A stretch of DNA of 39,598 nt from a virus. The notes beneath the pieces are model-generated. The model ran no database searches and was not told the origin of the DNA. It saw nothing but the letters and a program-made list of their open reading frames with translations. The first letter of the stretch is position 1. Every line of letters starts with the position of its first letter. The DNA lies in the IMG/VR virus record IMGVR_UViG_3300031787_000319, positions 1-39,598 of that record; one strand, written 5' to 3'. Below are positions 1-8,097 of the stretch, one piece after another. The position numbers and the translations under genes are program-made.

Positions 1-114
1 CTATTGCTTAAAGTGAAATTTCACAGCCCCCCCTTACGATATATGACACACCGTGCCCACACACCCCGCCGCCGCCCGTTGGGTAGCCGTGTGCGCGAGG
101 CCTGTAAACAAGAA

Positions 115-136
115 ATGCAGCCCTTACGAGCTGCAT
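115..136 (-). terminator. Candidate terminator after terL
   Basis: A perfect 7-bp inverted repeat (ATGCAGC / GCTGCAT) with an 8-nt loop lies about 80 bases past the large terminase stop. Read on the minus strand it is followed by a T-rich run (TTTCTTGTTT), as expected for a weak intrinsic terminator. The rest of positions 1 to 213 shows no gene. Confidence 0.4.
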
Positions 137-213
137 ACCATTCATAAACGAGTTAGGGATAGAAGCGGTACCATGTACAAGCGTATAGCCCGGCCGTAGG
201 CAACTCCCGCCTG

Positions 214-1851
214 TTAACTTATTGCACTCACATCACCAGCGCCTGCACTAATTGGATCAATCTTCAACTTACCCCAGATCAGTGTATCAAAGCCATCAGA
301 GCCATGTGTGGCAAACTGCTGGGGTACTTGCGGATCTTTCTCACACCTTTTATCTTTTTTAAACCCATCATCTGTCTGTCGGTGCTTAGCATCAGCCATG
401 CTCTTCCAAAGTGCCGGGCAATTGGTGCGATCAATACGAATACAGTACAAGTCTGGTGTCCGCTCAGACATCAGCTTGACAAAGAAGTTGTACTTATCCT
501 CATGGTTGGGTGCCTGCCCGATGTACTTCTGATTAATCTGCCAACCTGACTCACGCAGCACACGCACCACAATGTCCCGATAGCTCTCTTTACTCTTACC
601 GTCCTTACCTACAGCCGTGTGGTCATAGAAGTAGTTAACCACCTTCACCCGGTGATAACGGAAGTAATTCACAAAATCCCGAACCACATCTTCAAGCAAC
701 TCAGGAGAGAGCCGCCAGTGTTCTTTCAGCACATTGTAATACCTGGCACTTTGCTTTTGGCCCACAACCATAAAATTGATCGATGCACCATAATCAAAGG
801 AAACATCAAGAGCTGCATTGGTATTCACATACCCATCCTTACGACTATCGTTTACATTGAGCAGATCAAAGTCATACCCCACACTTTCAAAGTGAGATTG
901 GTTGTACGCCTCATAGCTGTGCGTTTCCTCAGACAGCGCAACATAAAACGCTGTCTTCATATCCCTTGTGCGCTTGTTCAGAATGCTGCGATCAAACTGC
1001 TCAGGTGATAGGTTACGCTTTTGGTCAGCGATGTAACGGATGCCCAGTGCGTCAATGTTTTCAAGTGTGCTGGCTTCAATGTAGTGCACTGCATTCAAGC
1101 GCAGCAGTGTCAACTGCTTTTCGTAATGGTTAATTTTCTTCAACACATTTACCTGTGTTGATTTCGCATACGATGGCAGTAATTCCCGTAGCCGGTTGAT
1201 CTCGTACTGCAGGTTGATGATTAAGTTGATAACGGCCGGATCACACAACTTTTCCTTTTCCAGAATCCACTGCGCCGATGTAGCCTTAGGCATATCGGTA
1301 CACAGCAGAATACTGTGATGCTGGGCCAGATTTCCAAAGTAAACATTGTTGCCGCGATTAATGGGTAAGAGTTCGTCGTGGTATTTGTCATACTTTAAAA
1401 AACGTGCTTCATCACCGTGTATAAAGTCAACACTCATACCATTGGCCATACCCACACCATCTTGCGACACCATTTGCATGGCGGCACCGGTGTACCAATG
1501 AATAAGGTGTTTGGCATCGATGGGTGCCCAATAGGGCTTCGGCCAATTCCATGCTTTGGGTGCATAGTGGCCGATGGTATAATGCACATCGCGCTTATAC
1601 CCCATCTTTTCCCAGCCCTTGATCACAGAGGGTAAAGTACGTGTAAGGATTTGCGCAAATGTGGCACCCACGTTTGCGCCCAAACACCGGGGCATAGTAA
1701 TCATGTTGCGATGCGCGGCAGGAGCTAATATACCTTCGGATTTACCTGTTCCCCGCCCGGCAACAACATACGTTTCGCGGGCCTGCACAATCCCCACTTT
1801 AAGCTGGGGAACGTTTAAATGTATGTTAGCTGTTTGCACTACCATTACCAA
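214..1851 (-). CDS. terL: Phage terminase large subunit
   Basis: This is the DNA-packaging motor: an ATPase that drives genome entry into the prohead, plus a nuclease that cuts it. The 545-residue product has a Walker A motif AGRGTGKSEG at residues 31-40 and a Walker B FIHGDE at 143-148. An RNase H-like nuclease start, ALDVSFDYG, lies around 347-355 with its metal-binding Asp at 349. Length and domain order fit the family. It overlaps the preceding gene by 26 bases. A second Met two codons in is an equally possible start. It is the last gene of the leftward head cluster in this window. Confidence 0.93.
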   Translation of the reverse strand: MVMVVQTANIHLNVPQLKVGIVQARETYVVAGRGTGKSEGILAPAAHRNMITMPRCLGANVGATFAQILTRTLPSVIKGWEKMGYKRDVHYTIGHYAPKAWNWPKPYWAPIDAKHLIHWYTGAAMQMVSQDGVGMANGMSVDFIHGDEARFLKYDKYHDELLPINRGNNVYFGNLAQHHSILLCTDMPKATSAQWILEKEKLCDPAVINLIINLQYEINRLRELLPSYAKSTQVNVLKKINHYEKQLTLLRLNAVHYIEASTLENIDALGIRYIADQKRNLSPEQFDRSILNKRTRDMKTAFYVALSEETHSYEAYNQSHFESVGYDFDLLNVNDSRKDGYVNTNAALDVSFDYGASINFMVVGQKQSARYYNVLKEHWRLSPELLEDVVRDFVNYFRYHRVKVVNYFYDHTAVGKDGKSKESYRDIVVRVLRESGWQINQKYIGQAPNHEDKYNFFVKLMSERTPDLYCIRIDRTNCPALWKSMADAKHRQTDDGFKKDKRCEKDPQVPQQFATHGSDGFDTLIWGKLKIDPISAGAGDVSAIS

Positions 1852-2374
1852 GAATTTTACTCAATTCTTCATCCAGGTTAGCAATTGGCTCAGCACCGAT
1901 CAGCGTCAAATTATACTGGTAGTTAATCACTGCCGGTGGCGGCAGCTCCGGCGGTCCTTCATCATCATCTTTATTCAGACCAATAACAGATTCCAGCTGC
2001 TTATAGAGTTCGGCAACTATTTTCCAGTTGCCGGAGACTCTGTTTTTCTGAATGTCTTCTACCAGCCATTCGGCCATCATGTGGCGGTAGAATTGCTTAT
2101 CATGCTTTCGGCTCTGCCCGAAGATGAACTGTGTTTTTGCCACCAACTCATACGCGGCGGTATCGGATAATTTAAACCGCGCTTTGATCAGCGACACTAC
2201 TTTTTTCTTGGTGTGTCGTTGCAGCAGCTGATCATTAGCAAAGCAAACACGCTTGTAGTATTCACCCAGCTTACTGGGCAGTTTATCTGTATTGCCGCCA
2301 CCCGCCAAAAACTCAATCAGCTGCTGGTCCATGGTCTGGGGCAATTTTTCGATGTTGTTGTTCAGGTTTGGCAA
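1826..2374 (-). CDS. Terminase-associated hypothetical protein
   Basis: A 182-residue protein between the small-terminase-like gene and terL, overlapping both. It is mostly helical and charged. A central segment (KKVVSLIKARFKLSDTAAYE) could form a helix-turn-helix, and the C-terminal third holds an acidic and proline-rich linker (DDDEGPPELPPP). The position suggests a role in packaging, perhaps as part of a two-gene small terminase or an adaptor that recruits TerL. That is inference from neighbours only; I do not recognise the family. Confidence 0.6.
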   Translation of the reverse strand: MPNLNNNIEKLPQTMDQQLIEFLAGGGNTDKLPSKLGEYYKRVCFANDQLLQRHTKKKVVSLIKARFKLSDTAAYELVAKTQFIFGQSRKHDKQFYRHMMAEWLVEDIQKNRVSGNWKIVAELYKQLESVIGLNKDDDEGPPELPPPAVINYQYNLTLIGAEPIANLDEELSKILGNGSANS

Positions 2375-2649
2375 TCTTCGGCGTTTTTAAAATTCGTGAT
2401 GTATTTATCAGCGAGCGCTTGTGCCGGCGCACTGCCGGCAATGGCAAGCTGAATAACTGATTTTCTGATTTTGGCTTCTGTTTCTAATTGTGCTTTGTAA
2501 TAGGCTTTGTGAACGGATGTTTTTGGGTTGTCGATAGCAGCAGAAAGTTTTTCGGGATCAACTTCCAATGCCAGGGCTATCTGATTGCGCGTCATCATCA
2601 GCATCGCCAACTCTCCGATCATCTTCAGCTGATCTTCGGTGAGTTTCAT
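2362..2649 (-). CDS. Putative terminase small subunit (HTH)
   Basis: A 95-residue protein with an N-terminal helix-turn-helix-like segment (MMTRNQIALALEVDPEKLSA), as in small terminases that recognise the pac or cos site. It sits two genes upstream of terL, a usual place for TerS. I chose the internal Met giving MKLTEDQLK. The reading frame stays open 20 codons further upstream, but that part lies inside the preceding gene. Even so it overlaps the PLD-like gene by about 90 bases, so a later Met (MIGELAML) is possible. Confidence in a real gene is good; in the function, moderate. Confidence 0.6.
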   Translation of the reverse strand: MKLTEDQLKMIGELAMLMMTRNQIALALEVDPEKLSAAIDNPKTSVHKAYYKAQLETEAKIRKSVIQLAIAGSAPAQALADKYITNFKNAEDCQT

Positions 2650-3199
2650 AAAATTTGGTTTCAAACCATTGCCGTAAAGCCGCACAGTTGTTTTCTGTGC
2701 GGCACACAATGGTATTTTCTATTCTGTTGTTTGCGGTAAAGTTTGCCGATGAATACACGGCATAAGAAATTTCGCTGCCGGTAATCAGCACCATTTTTGC
2801 GTGGCACGCTTCCAGCTGCAGGTGATCAAAGAACGAACGTAAGAAGTGATAAACAGCAGCATGCCCGGAGAGTACCCGGTGATCAATGATGCCTTTTACC
2901 TGAGTAATTAATTTTTTTTCCTTCATCAAAAAAATAGCGCGCGCAGCATCTTCGCTGATCGCCCAGGTTGTAAAATAAAGTGTTGCCGGTGCACACTGAT
3001 GAACGAGTGCTTCAACGATATGGTGCATACTCATACTGCCCTGAGTGATCCAGCAAAAGGTTTCATTTTCATGTACCTGGTTGATGAACTCAGCAAGTGA
3101 ATTGCTCGACACTGAAACCAGCATACCATCAATGGCCGGCACAGGCATAGCCGTATCACCATTTACCGTAACTTTAAGATCATCGGGCTTTAGCAGCAT
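2558..3199 (-). CDS. Phospholipase D-like protein, single HKD-type motif
   Basis: A 213-residue protein. Residues 133-142 read HAKMVLITGS and are followed by SANFTANNRIE, matching the HxK...GS plus (S/T)xN(F/L)T pattern of the PLD/endonuclease superfamily (nucleases such as Nuc or BfiI, and cardiolipin-synthase-like enzymes). The catalytic Asp spaced six residues after the Lys in a classical HKD is not evident. A single motif would need a dimer to form the active site. It lies in the packaging cluster, so a DNA-end or nuclease role is possible. It overlaps the upstream gene by 20 bases and the downstream gene more extensively. Confidence 0.65.
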   Translation of the reverse strand: MLLKPDDLKVTVNGDTAMPVPAIDGMLVSVSSNSLAEFINQVHENETFCWITQGSMSMHHIVEALVHQCAPATLYFTTWAISEDAARAIFLMKEKKLITQVKGIIDHRVLSGHAAVYHFLRSFFDHLQLEACHAKMVLITGSEISYAVYSSANFTANNRIENTIVCRTENNCAALRQWFETKFYETHRRSAEDDRRVGDADDDAQSDSPGIGS

Positions 3200-3764
3200 C
3201 TAATTGCTTATTGAGTTCGGTTAATGATTCAGTGAGTTGAGTAAGCAATTCAGCATCCCCCTTTTTTTTCGCCCGGCTGATTTTTACACGAAGATTGTTT
3301 CGCTCAATAATCAACAGCGTAGGTGATGCAGGTGCTGCACTTGCTGCTGTTTTTTCAGCCATGTAACGATCACAGCGATTCCAGATGGCATTCATTTCAT
3401 CGAGCAGCTTCATCATTTTTTCGCGAATCAATTTTCGCTTAGCTGCAATTCGGGTATGATATAAATCATTGTGAAGCTGCGCAACCTGACCAAACAGCTT
3501 TGCTTTGTTTTTAAACTCAGCTTGTAACTCAGGTGGGAGATCTGCAACCGTGTAAGAGGAATGCACCGGAAGCTGCCGAACCACAGCTTCACGGTGCTGA
3601 CCGAGCAGGCGCAGGAGCTCGGCTTCCATTTTTTTGCGTGAAAAGGGACTGTCTGTGCGAAACAGGTTTTTCAGCACAACACTATCACCATACTTATCGT
3701 ATAGTGATTGACCAATTTCAAATGGCTTACCATCATCAATCCAACTTTGGATTTCACTGCGCAT
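3180..3764 (-). CDS. Hypothetical coiled-coil protein
   Basis: A 194-residue, strongly helical and charged protein. The C-terminal quarter (KISRAKKKGDAELLTQLTES...) looks like a coiled coil, and a short Ala/Pro linker (AASAAPASP) separates it from the rest. No signal peptide or membrane segment is seen. It lies between holin and the PLD-like gene, and overlaps the latter by 20 bases, so it belongs to the same transcript. I do not recognise the family. Confidence 0.65.
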   Translation of the reverse strand: MRSEIQSWIDDGKPFEIGQSLYDKYGDSVVLKNLFRTDSPFSRKKMEAELLRLLGQHREAVVRQLPVHSSYTVADLPPELQAEFKNKAKLFGQVAQLHNDLYHTRIAAKRKLIREKMMKLLDEMNAIWNRCDRYMAEKTAASAAPASPTLLIIERNNLRVKISRAKKKGDAELLTQLTESLTELNKQLDAAKAR

Positions 3765-3804
3765 GAAACAAATTTATAAGCAGTGTTTTTGACGCCAAAG
3801 GACA

Positions 3805-3831
3805 GGGGGTGGCCATCGCTGACGCACCCCC
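3805..3831. terminator. GC-rich hairpin between holin and next gene
   Basis: A perfect 7-bp inverted repeat GGGGGTG / CACCCCC with a 13-nt loop lies in the 90-bp gap downstream of the holin gene. A second small hairpin (AAGCC / GGCTT) overlaps the holin stop region. There is no long U run on either side, so this may be an attenuator or processing site rather than a full terminator. Confidence 0.35.
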
Positions 3832-3854
3832 TTGAATTAAAGCCTTACGGGGCT

Positions 3855-4244
3855 TCACTTGCGTTTGAACAAATCTTTAAGCGGCTTAAGTAAGCCTTTT
3901 TTTCCAGTAGCTTTCTGAAAGTTTTCGTCAACCGAACCAAGCTCAAGCCCTACCAATAACATTGTGGTCAGCGCAAGCAGATGGTTGATTTGAAAAATAT
4001 CTTCAGCTGCCCTGGACAACAGGATAAGCAACAGGTAAACAGTAAGCTTACCAATCACGTCTGAAAATCGCCGAGAGTGTATTTTTTCACCACTCCGGCG
4101 GGCTGCCCAAATACCTGTTGCGGTATCCGTAAACACAGCAAGTACCACGATTCCCAACTGCCCTGCAGCCGGTAAGAAGTAAGCCAGCAGCAACTCGGGT
4201 AAATGCTGCAGCCCTTCGATTAGTCGGTTCACAATGCGTTTCAT
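3855..4244 (-). CDS. Phage holin family protein
   Basis: A 129-residue membrane protein with hydrophobic segments at about residues 16-38, 65-78 and 86-102, and a basic C-terminal tail (LLKPLKDLFKRK). The segment FTDTATGIWAARRSGEKIHSRR resembles the cytoplasmic loop of the toxin-secretion/holin family (Phage_holin_4). It would form the membrane lesion that times lysis. No endolysin gene is recognisable next to it, which is unusual. The call rests on topology and remembered family pattern. Confidence 0.8.
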   Translation of the reverse strand: MKRIVNRLIEGLQHLPELLLAYFLPAAGQLGIVVLAVFTDTATGIWAARRSGEKIHSRRFSDVIGKLTVYLLLILLSRAAEDIFQINHLLALTTMLLVGLELGSVDENFQKATGKKGLLKPLKDLFKRK

Positions 4245-4289
4245 TTATGTGTTTATTTGGGTCCATATATAGTGCCGCTGGGACGGCGA

Positions 4290-5465
4290 TTATGCTGTGA
4301 GGTAGAAGCCGGTGATTATTACGAAGCGATAAGATCCTGTGGAAAAAGTTGGTGCTGTGATGATTTCAAAACCATTAGCAGCAGCATTTACACGCCACAT
4401 TGGCGATATAACCAATGCGTTGGCCGATTTGGATGTAGTCATGATTCGGCCATTCAACACCTGCACATACATCGATGCGCCAGCGTAGTTGCTGTTGGTT
4501 GCCGGGTTCGGCAGTTGAGTAATGTTGCTCAACGTTAAGCTTGTCATTGTAGCGCCAGCCGTCGCGTATTCGAGTGTAATTGTAAACGACACCATGCTTC
4601 CGATTCGATACATGCTTATCCGGTGATCGGTTGTACCACTTGGTTGTGTGCCGGCAGTGAAAGCAATGGTGCCTGTAAATGCCGCGCTGTTTGTGCGAGG
4701 AAAAACAATAGAATCTTGTTTCCCGTTCCAGACTGAAATTTGAGTACCTGAGACAAATTGACGGGCCGATGTTTGCTGTATATTATCAGCATTAGTTGCA
4801 TCAATGTTGGGAACCTGGTCTAAACCAACAAGTCCAGGGGTAAGTGCCACCCACTGCTTTTCGCCATTTAATACTTCACTCGCACTGCCCTGTGTAATCG
4901 CTGGCTCACGGGCTTCGATTGCCGTTTGCGCGGCACTACTTATCGGCCAGTCTGCGGGTGCAAGATTAGGAATAAGAGGAAGCCCAATGTCTGCTTTTCC
5001 GAGTACTACAGTGCCGGCTTGACCATTAACTGATAACACTGGTGCCGCAGGGTAGTTAATGGGTACCCATGAATTAATCAGTGAGGGATTCTCATTTATT
5101 AAAACATAAGCCTTGAATTCATCTGATCGATTGCACCAATCGCCGCGCTGTCCAGTGAGCTGAAGCATCGCATTTTGATTCGCTACTGTGCCGAGAAACT
5201 CAGTAATAGCAATGGCTGGCAATTGTGACGTAGGTATAAAGCCACCAACCAAGTCCGCCTTATTTGCCAATGCGGCAGTAACAGATGCAGCTGAGGCGTA
5301 ATAGCTTGCCAGTTGACCAGCCAATCGCTCAGAATCATTAACCACGCCATCATTGTCGCTGTCATAAACAGATCGAAACATATCACCACCACCCGCTGCA
5401 GGCGGTGCACTAGGCGAAGCATTAAGCTGCCGAACAATGGTACCGGTGGCTGAATAAATGCTCAT
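4290..5465 (-). CDS. Tail fibre or virion-surface-like protein
   Basis: A 391-residue protein rich in Ala, Ser, Thr and Gly with few charges. It resembles trimeric phage fibre or receptor-binding proteins. Residues near the N-terminus (DSDNDGVVNDSE) look like a calcium-binding, dockerin- or EF-like loop. The middle has fibre-like segments such as VNGQAGTVVLGKADIG, a motif common in phage tail fibres before the shaft. The C-terminal 110 residues look beta-rich and may be the host-contact head. The start was chosen because its ATG overlaps the upstream TGA (ATGA), though the frame is open 5 codons further. It is not a DGR target: no variable-repeat copy is present. Confidence 0.7.
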   Translation of the reverse strand: MSIYSATGTIVRQLNASPSAPPAAGGGDMFRSVYDSDNDGVVNDSERLAGQLASYYASAASVTAALANKADLVGGFIPTSQLPAIAITEFLGTVANQNAMLQLTGQRGDWCNRSDEFKAYVLINENPSLINSWVPINYPAAPVLSVNGQAGTVVLGKADIGLPLIPNLAPADWPISSAAQTAIEAREPAITQGSASEVLNGEKQWVALTPGLVGLDQVPNIDATNADNIQQTSARQFVSGTQISVWNGKQDSIVFPRTNSAAFTGTIAFTAGTQPSGTTDHRISMYRIGSMVSFTITLEYATAGATMTSLTLSNITQLPNPATNSNYAGASMYVQVLNGRIMTTSKSANALVISPMWRVNAAANGFEIITAPTFSTGSYRFVIITGFYLTA

Positions 5466-5836
5466 GACACAAGCGTGCAAATGGTAAAGTAATCACTCCC
5501 TGAATTGCTGCTCTGCACATCCGACACTTTCAAATTAGAATCGTAACGGCCTGAAGTATCGGTTTCAGTGATTCGAACTTCAATGTTCAAATCGCCATCT
5601 GCAGCGGTTGTGGTAAATGATCGGGGAACAACAATTACAAGCTGATTCCCGTCAATGTAAATAGATCTTTGCCCACTAGTTGGTGTTTTAACAAACTCCA
5701 ACCAATACTTACGTTGATTGCCATTTACGAATGTAAACAGCTTCATCTGGTAATCAGCCAGTGAAGAAGGCACAACAGGCGTAGTGCCGTCAACAACAGC
5801 AATTTTCCAAGTTATATCTGTGCCTTTTTTTTGCAT
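5462..5836 (-). CDS. Putative baseplate or fibre-adaptor protein
   Basis: A 124-residue, beta-rich protein immediately upstream of the fibre-like gene and overlapping it by 4 bases. The N-terminal part (ITWKIAVVDGTTPVVPSS...) resembles the immunoglobulin-like N-terminal domain of baseplate upper proteins that anchor receptor-binding proteins, but the match is loose. There is no signal peptide. The pairing suggests the two products assemble together on the virion. Confidence 0.6.
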   Translation of the reverse strand: MQKKGTDITWKIAVVDGTTPVVPSSLADYQMKLFTFVNGNQRKYWLEFVKTPTSGQRSIYIDGNQLVIVVPRSFTTTAADGDLNIEVRITETDTSGRYDSNLKVSDVQSSNSGSDYFTICTLVS

Positions 5837-5844
5837 AAGAAAAA

Positions 5845-5859
5845 GCCGGCAGTGCCGGC
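5845..5859. terminator. Intrinsic terminator, probably bidirectional
   Basis: GCCGGC-agt-GCCGGC is flanked by AAAA on the left and GTTTTT on the right. On the minus strand the stem is followed directly by TTTTTC. It sits in the 34-bp gap between the 73-residue head gene and the fibre-adaptor gene, so it may lower expression of the fibre/holin/terminase genes relative to capsid genes. Confidence 0.65.
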
Positions 5860-5870
5860 GTTTTTACTAT

Positions 5871-6092
5871 TTATTTTTTTGTGGATTTGGGAGGCTGTAG
5901 TGACTCAGTAGCCGGTGCTACCGGTTCAATCTTACTGAGTGCATCAGAAAGCTTGAATTTCACAATGTGCTCGGCTGTGTCCAGATCGACAAGCTCCCAG
6001 TTCACTTCCTGCCCATTGCGAAGTACTTCCCGTGGGGAAGTAACTCCGCTGAGCGTGAACTTTTCGGCGATGTTGGCGGGAAGTTTAACCAT
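5871..6092 (-). CDS. Small hypothetical virion gene
   Basis: A 73-residue protein whose start codon overlaps the stop of the preceding gene (TAATG arrangement), so it is translationally coupled. The first 50 residues look like a small beta domain, and the tail is Pro/Lys rich (EPVAPATESLQPPKSTKK). It lies among head genes, so a head-completion or connector role is plausible but unproven. Confidence 0.6.
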   Translation of the reverse strand: MVKLPANIAEKFTLSGVTSPREVLRNGQEVNWELVDLDTAEHIVKFKLSDALSKIEPVAPATESLQPPKSTKK

Positions 6093-6637
6093 TATGCAGA
6101 CGGATGTGCAGTAATGGTAGCTGTGTAAGCAATCGGTCCCATCTGGAATGCACGGATGGTAACATTTGTGCCGCGAACACCTGAGCCATTCTGAGCGGTA
6201 CCGAATTCGTATTCAGCAATCTTTGCCGGATGCAGTGATGTACCTACCTGATGGTTGGTACCGTCAGCCATCGGAACGATGAAGATAAGATCATCAGCTT
6301 TCATTTTACGAAGCACGCCATTGGTACCGGCATCAGTACCAGGTACAAAAACCTTCACTTCATAAAAACCGCCGGATGCATCAACTTCTGCTGCATCCTT
6401 GAACATGGCTTCGCCTTTCTGTTGGGTGCAATAGAACTTGAAAAAACCGGTGCTGGCGGGAAAAGTATGAGCAACCGTAACCTGCGCAAGATCTGCAGCA
6501 GTTGTAGCAGTAGCCATGTTGGCGGGCTGCTGAATGGTTGTCATCAATGATGTGGCTGAATACCACACATATTGACCAATGCCACCGGGATTTTCTTTCC
6601 CCTGAAGGCCATTGATGGAAGCATAGTTTACCGGCAT
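6092..6637 (-). CDS. Hypothetical structural protein
   Basis: A 181-residue protein with low charge, many Thr/Ala/Gly and no membrane segments, like a virion decoration or tail protein. It follows the major capsid gene by two genes. Residues around 100-140 (VFVPGTDAGTNGVLRKMKAD) suggest a beta-rich fold. I do not recognise the family. Capsid decoration or head-tail joining is the likeliest role by position. Confidence 0.65.
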   Translation of the reverse strand: MPVNYASINGLQGKENPGGIGQYVWYSATSLMTTIQQPANMATATTAADLAQVTVAHTFPASTGFFKFYCTQQKGEAMFKDAAEVDASGGFYEVKVFVPGTDAGTNGVLRKMKADDLIFIVPMADGTNHQVGTSLHPAKIAEYEFGTAQNGSGVRGTNVTIRAFQMGPIAYTATITAHPSA

Positions 6638-6691
6638 GGTAGTATGGTGTAAAAAATGATGTGTACTTGAAAAACTCTACTCAGAAAATAC

Positions 6692-7006
6692 TTACTCCGC
6701 TTTGAGTATTGCTGAGTTCATCTCAATGAGTTGGTTCACTACTGCTTCATTTTTTGAAGCTGCTTCAGCAGTGAATTTCTGCTCATTCAGGTAAAATGTT
6801 GGAACGGTAAAACGATACGTTTTACCCTTCAGCTCAACACTTGGAAGCAAACCAGCAGCTACAGCTTCACCTTTCAAATCATTCAATGATTTGGTTAAGT
6901 CAGCATTGGCTGTGTTAAGCTCTTCAACCAACTTTGTAAGCTTTTCGTTATCAGCTTTCAGTTGGGCGTTTTCAGTTTTGAGAGATTCAATAGTCGGATT
7001 TGCCAT
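6692..7006 (-). CDS. Coiled-coil virion-associated protein
   Basis: A 104-residue protein. Residues 5-48 form a clear heptad coiled coil (SLKTENAQLKADNEKLTKL...). The remainder is a small globular part with GKTYRFTVPTFYLNE. It lies directly downstream of the major capsid gene behind a hairpin. A late assembly or scaffold-like role is possible. The family is unknown to me. Confidence 0.65.
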   Translation of the reverse strand: MANPTIESLKTENAQLKADNEKLTKLVEELNTANADLTKSLNDLKGEAVAAGLLPSVELKGKTYRFTVPTFYLNEQKFTAEAASKNEAVVNQLIEMNSAILKAE

Positions 7007-7034
7007 GATGCAAAGAGGTATGAAGGTGTTTGAT

Positions 7035-7058
7035 AGAACTGGCTTTTCAGCCAGTTCT
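7035..7058. terminator. Hairpin after the capsid gene
   Basis: A perfect 9-bp inverted repeat AGAACTGGC / GCCAGTTCT with a 6-nt loop lies just past the capsid stop. No U run follows on the minus strand, while AATTTT follows on the plus strand. It may act as an RNA 3' stabiliser or attenuator that favours capsid mRNA. Confidence 0.45.
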
Positions 7059-7089
7059 AATTTTAATCATAGTCGAACAGAACTGCTAA

Positions 7090-8046
7090 TTAGGCCAGTT
7101 CGTTGCAGAATACAGCTTCAAGTAATTTGAAGCCAACACCGCGCCAGTGATCGCCAAGTATTTGCACTTCACGATCTTTCGGCTGCACTTCAATTTGACC
7201 TTGACGCGCATTGCGAAAGCGCAGATCTACAAAGTTTTCTTTAGGCGTTGCAAAAATGCGTGAGCGGCCAGTCATCGAAGAAAGTGGCGCAACAGTAAAG
7301 TTGGTATCAATCACTTTTGCTTCTGTTCCGGTAAAGTCGCTCTGATTACCGTATTTTTCGCGATAACCCTGCTTGTAACGCAATCCAAGTGTTGGATTGA
7401 GGTGAATGTTCATTGGAACATTTGCATAATCCTCATTGATGCCTACAATTGAGCGAGTAAAAGTTTCTACCTGCTCAACGAATGTAACAGCATTGGTGCT
7501 GATTGCGCCAAGTGTGATTGGTGTAATCGTTGTGGCGGTGATGGCGTCAGCGATAATTTTACCAATACCGTTCATCGCAGTTCCTGCAGCACCGGCAGTA
7601 CCAACAGTGGGAGCGGCATAAACACCTTTATAGATTTCGGCGAGCTCATAATCACGCGCTGCTTTCGCAAGCACCTGCTCAATCATGAAGCGAACAAGAG
7701 GCCACTCTGTACGCTTAACACCTTCTGCGCCCAAAAAACCAAGCCATGACGCTTCAACATCATCCGGTGATTCTTTGATGTCCATCTTGAAATGGTAAAG
7801 GTCCCATTTCAGCGGCTTGAAGGTAGCAGAGCCAGCAGGTGTTACTGCTTTTTGGAAAGGCTGCAATACCTGTCCGATGGTGAATTTGGCGGCTTCCCAA
7901 CGTGTACCGTCAACCATTACAGGTGTCATGTACTTGGTGGTGTCCGTTTGCGCATACATCAATCGGAGCAAAGAATTCATATTCTGCCCGTTGTTTTTGT
8001 AATAGGCACCGAACTCGGTAATTACGTCTGCGATGTTGATTGGCAT
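7090..8046 (-). CDS. Major capsid protein
   Basis: A 318-residue protein following the S49-type maturation protease, the standard place for the capsid gene. The size, the long helix-rich middle (EWPLVRFMIEQVLAKAARDYEL), and the C-terminal stretch with SRIFATPKENFVDLRF fit HK97-fold capsid proteins seen in Bacteroidota phages. It is the only gene in the head cluster with these properties. The upstream protease carries the scaffold-like tail, so this protein itself appears not to have a long delta domain. I infer the fold; no motif is diagnostic. Confidence 0.78.
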   Translation of the reverse strand: MPINIADVITEFGAYYKNNGQNMNSLLRLMYAQTDTTKYMTPVMVDGTRWEAAKFTIGQVLQPFQKAVTPAGSATFKPLKWDLYHFKMDIKESPDDVEASWLGFLGAEGVKRTEWPLVRFMIEQVLAKAARDYELAEIYKGVYAAPTVGTAGAAGTAMNGIGKIIADAITATTITPITLGAISTNAVTFVEQVETFTRSIVGINEDYANVPMNIHLNPTLGLRYKQGYREKYGNQSDFTGTEAKVIDTNFTVAPLSSMTGRSRIFATPKENFVDLRFRNARQGQIEVQPKDREVQILGDHWRGVGFKLLEAVFCNELA

Positions 8047-8097
8047 GGTATAAAAGAAATTAAGAGTACGTGTTAGTGGACTGGATCGGAATGACTA

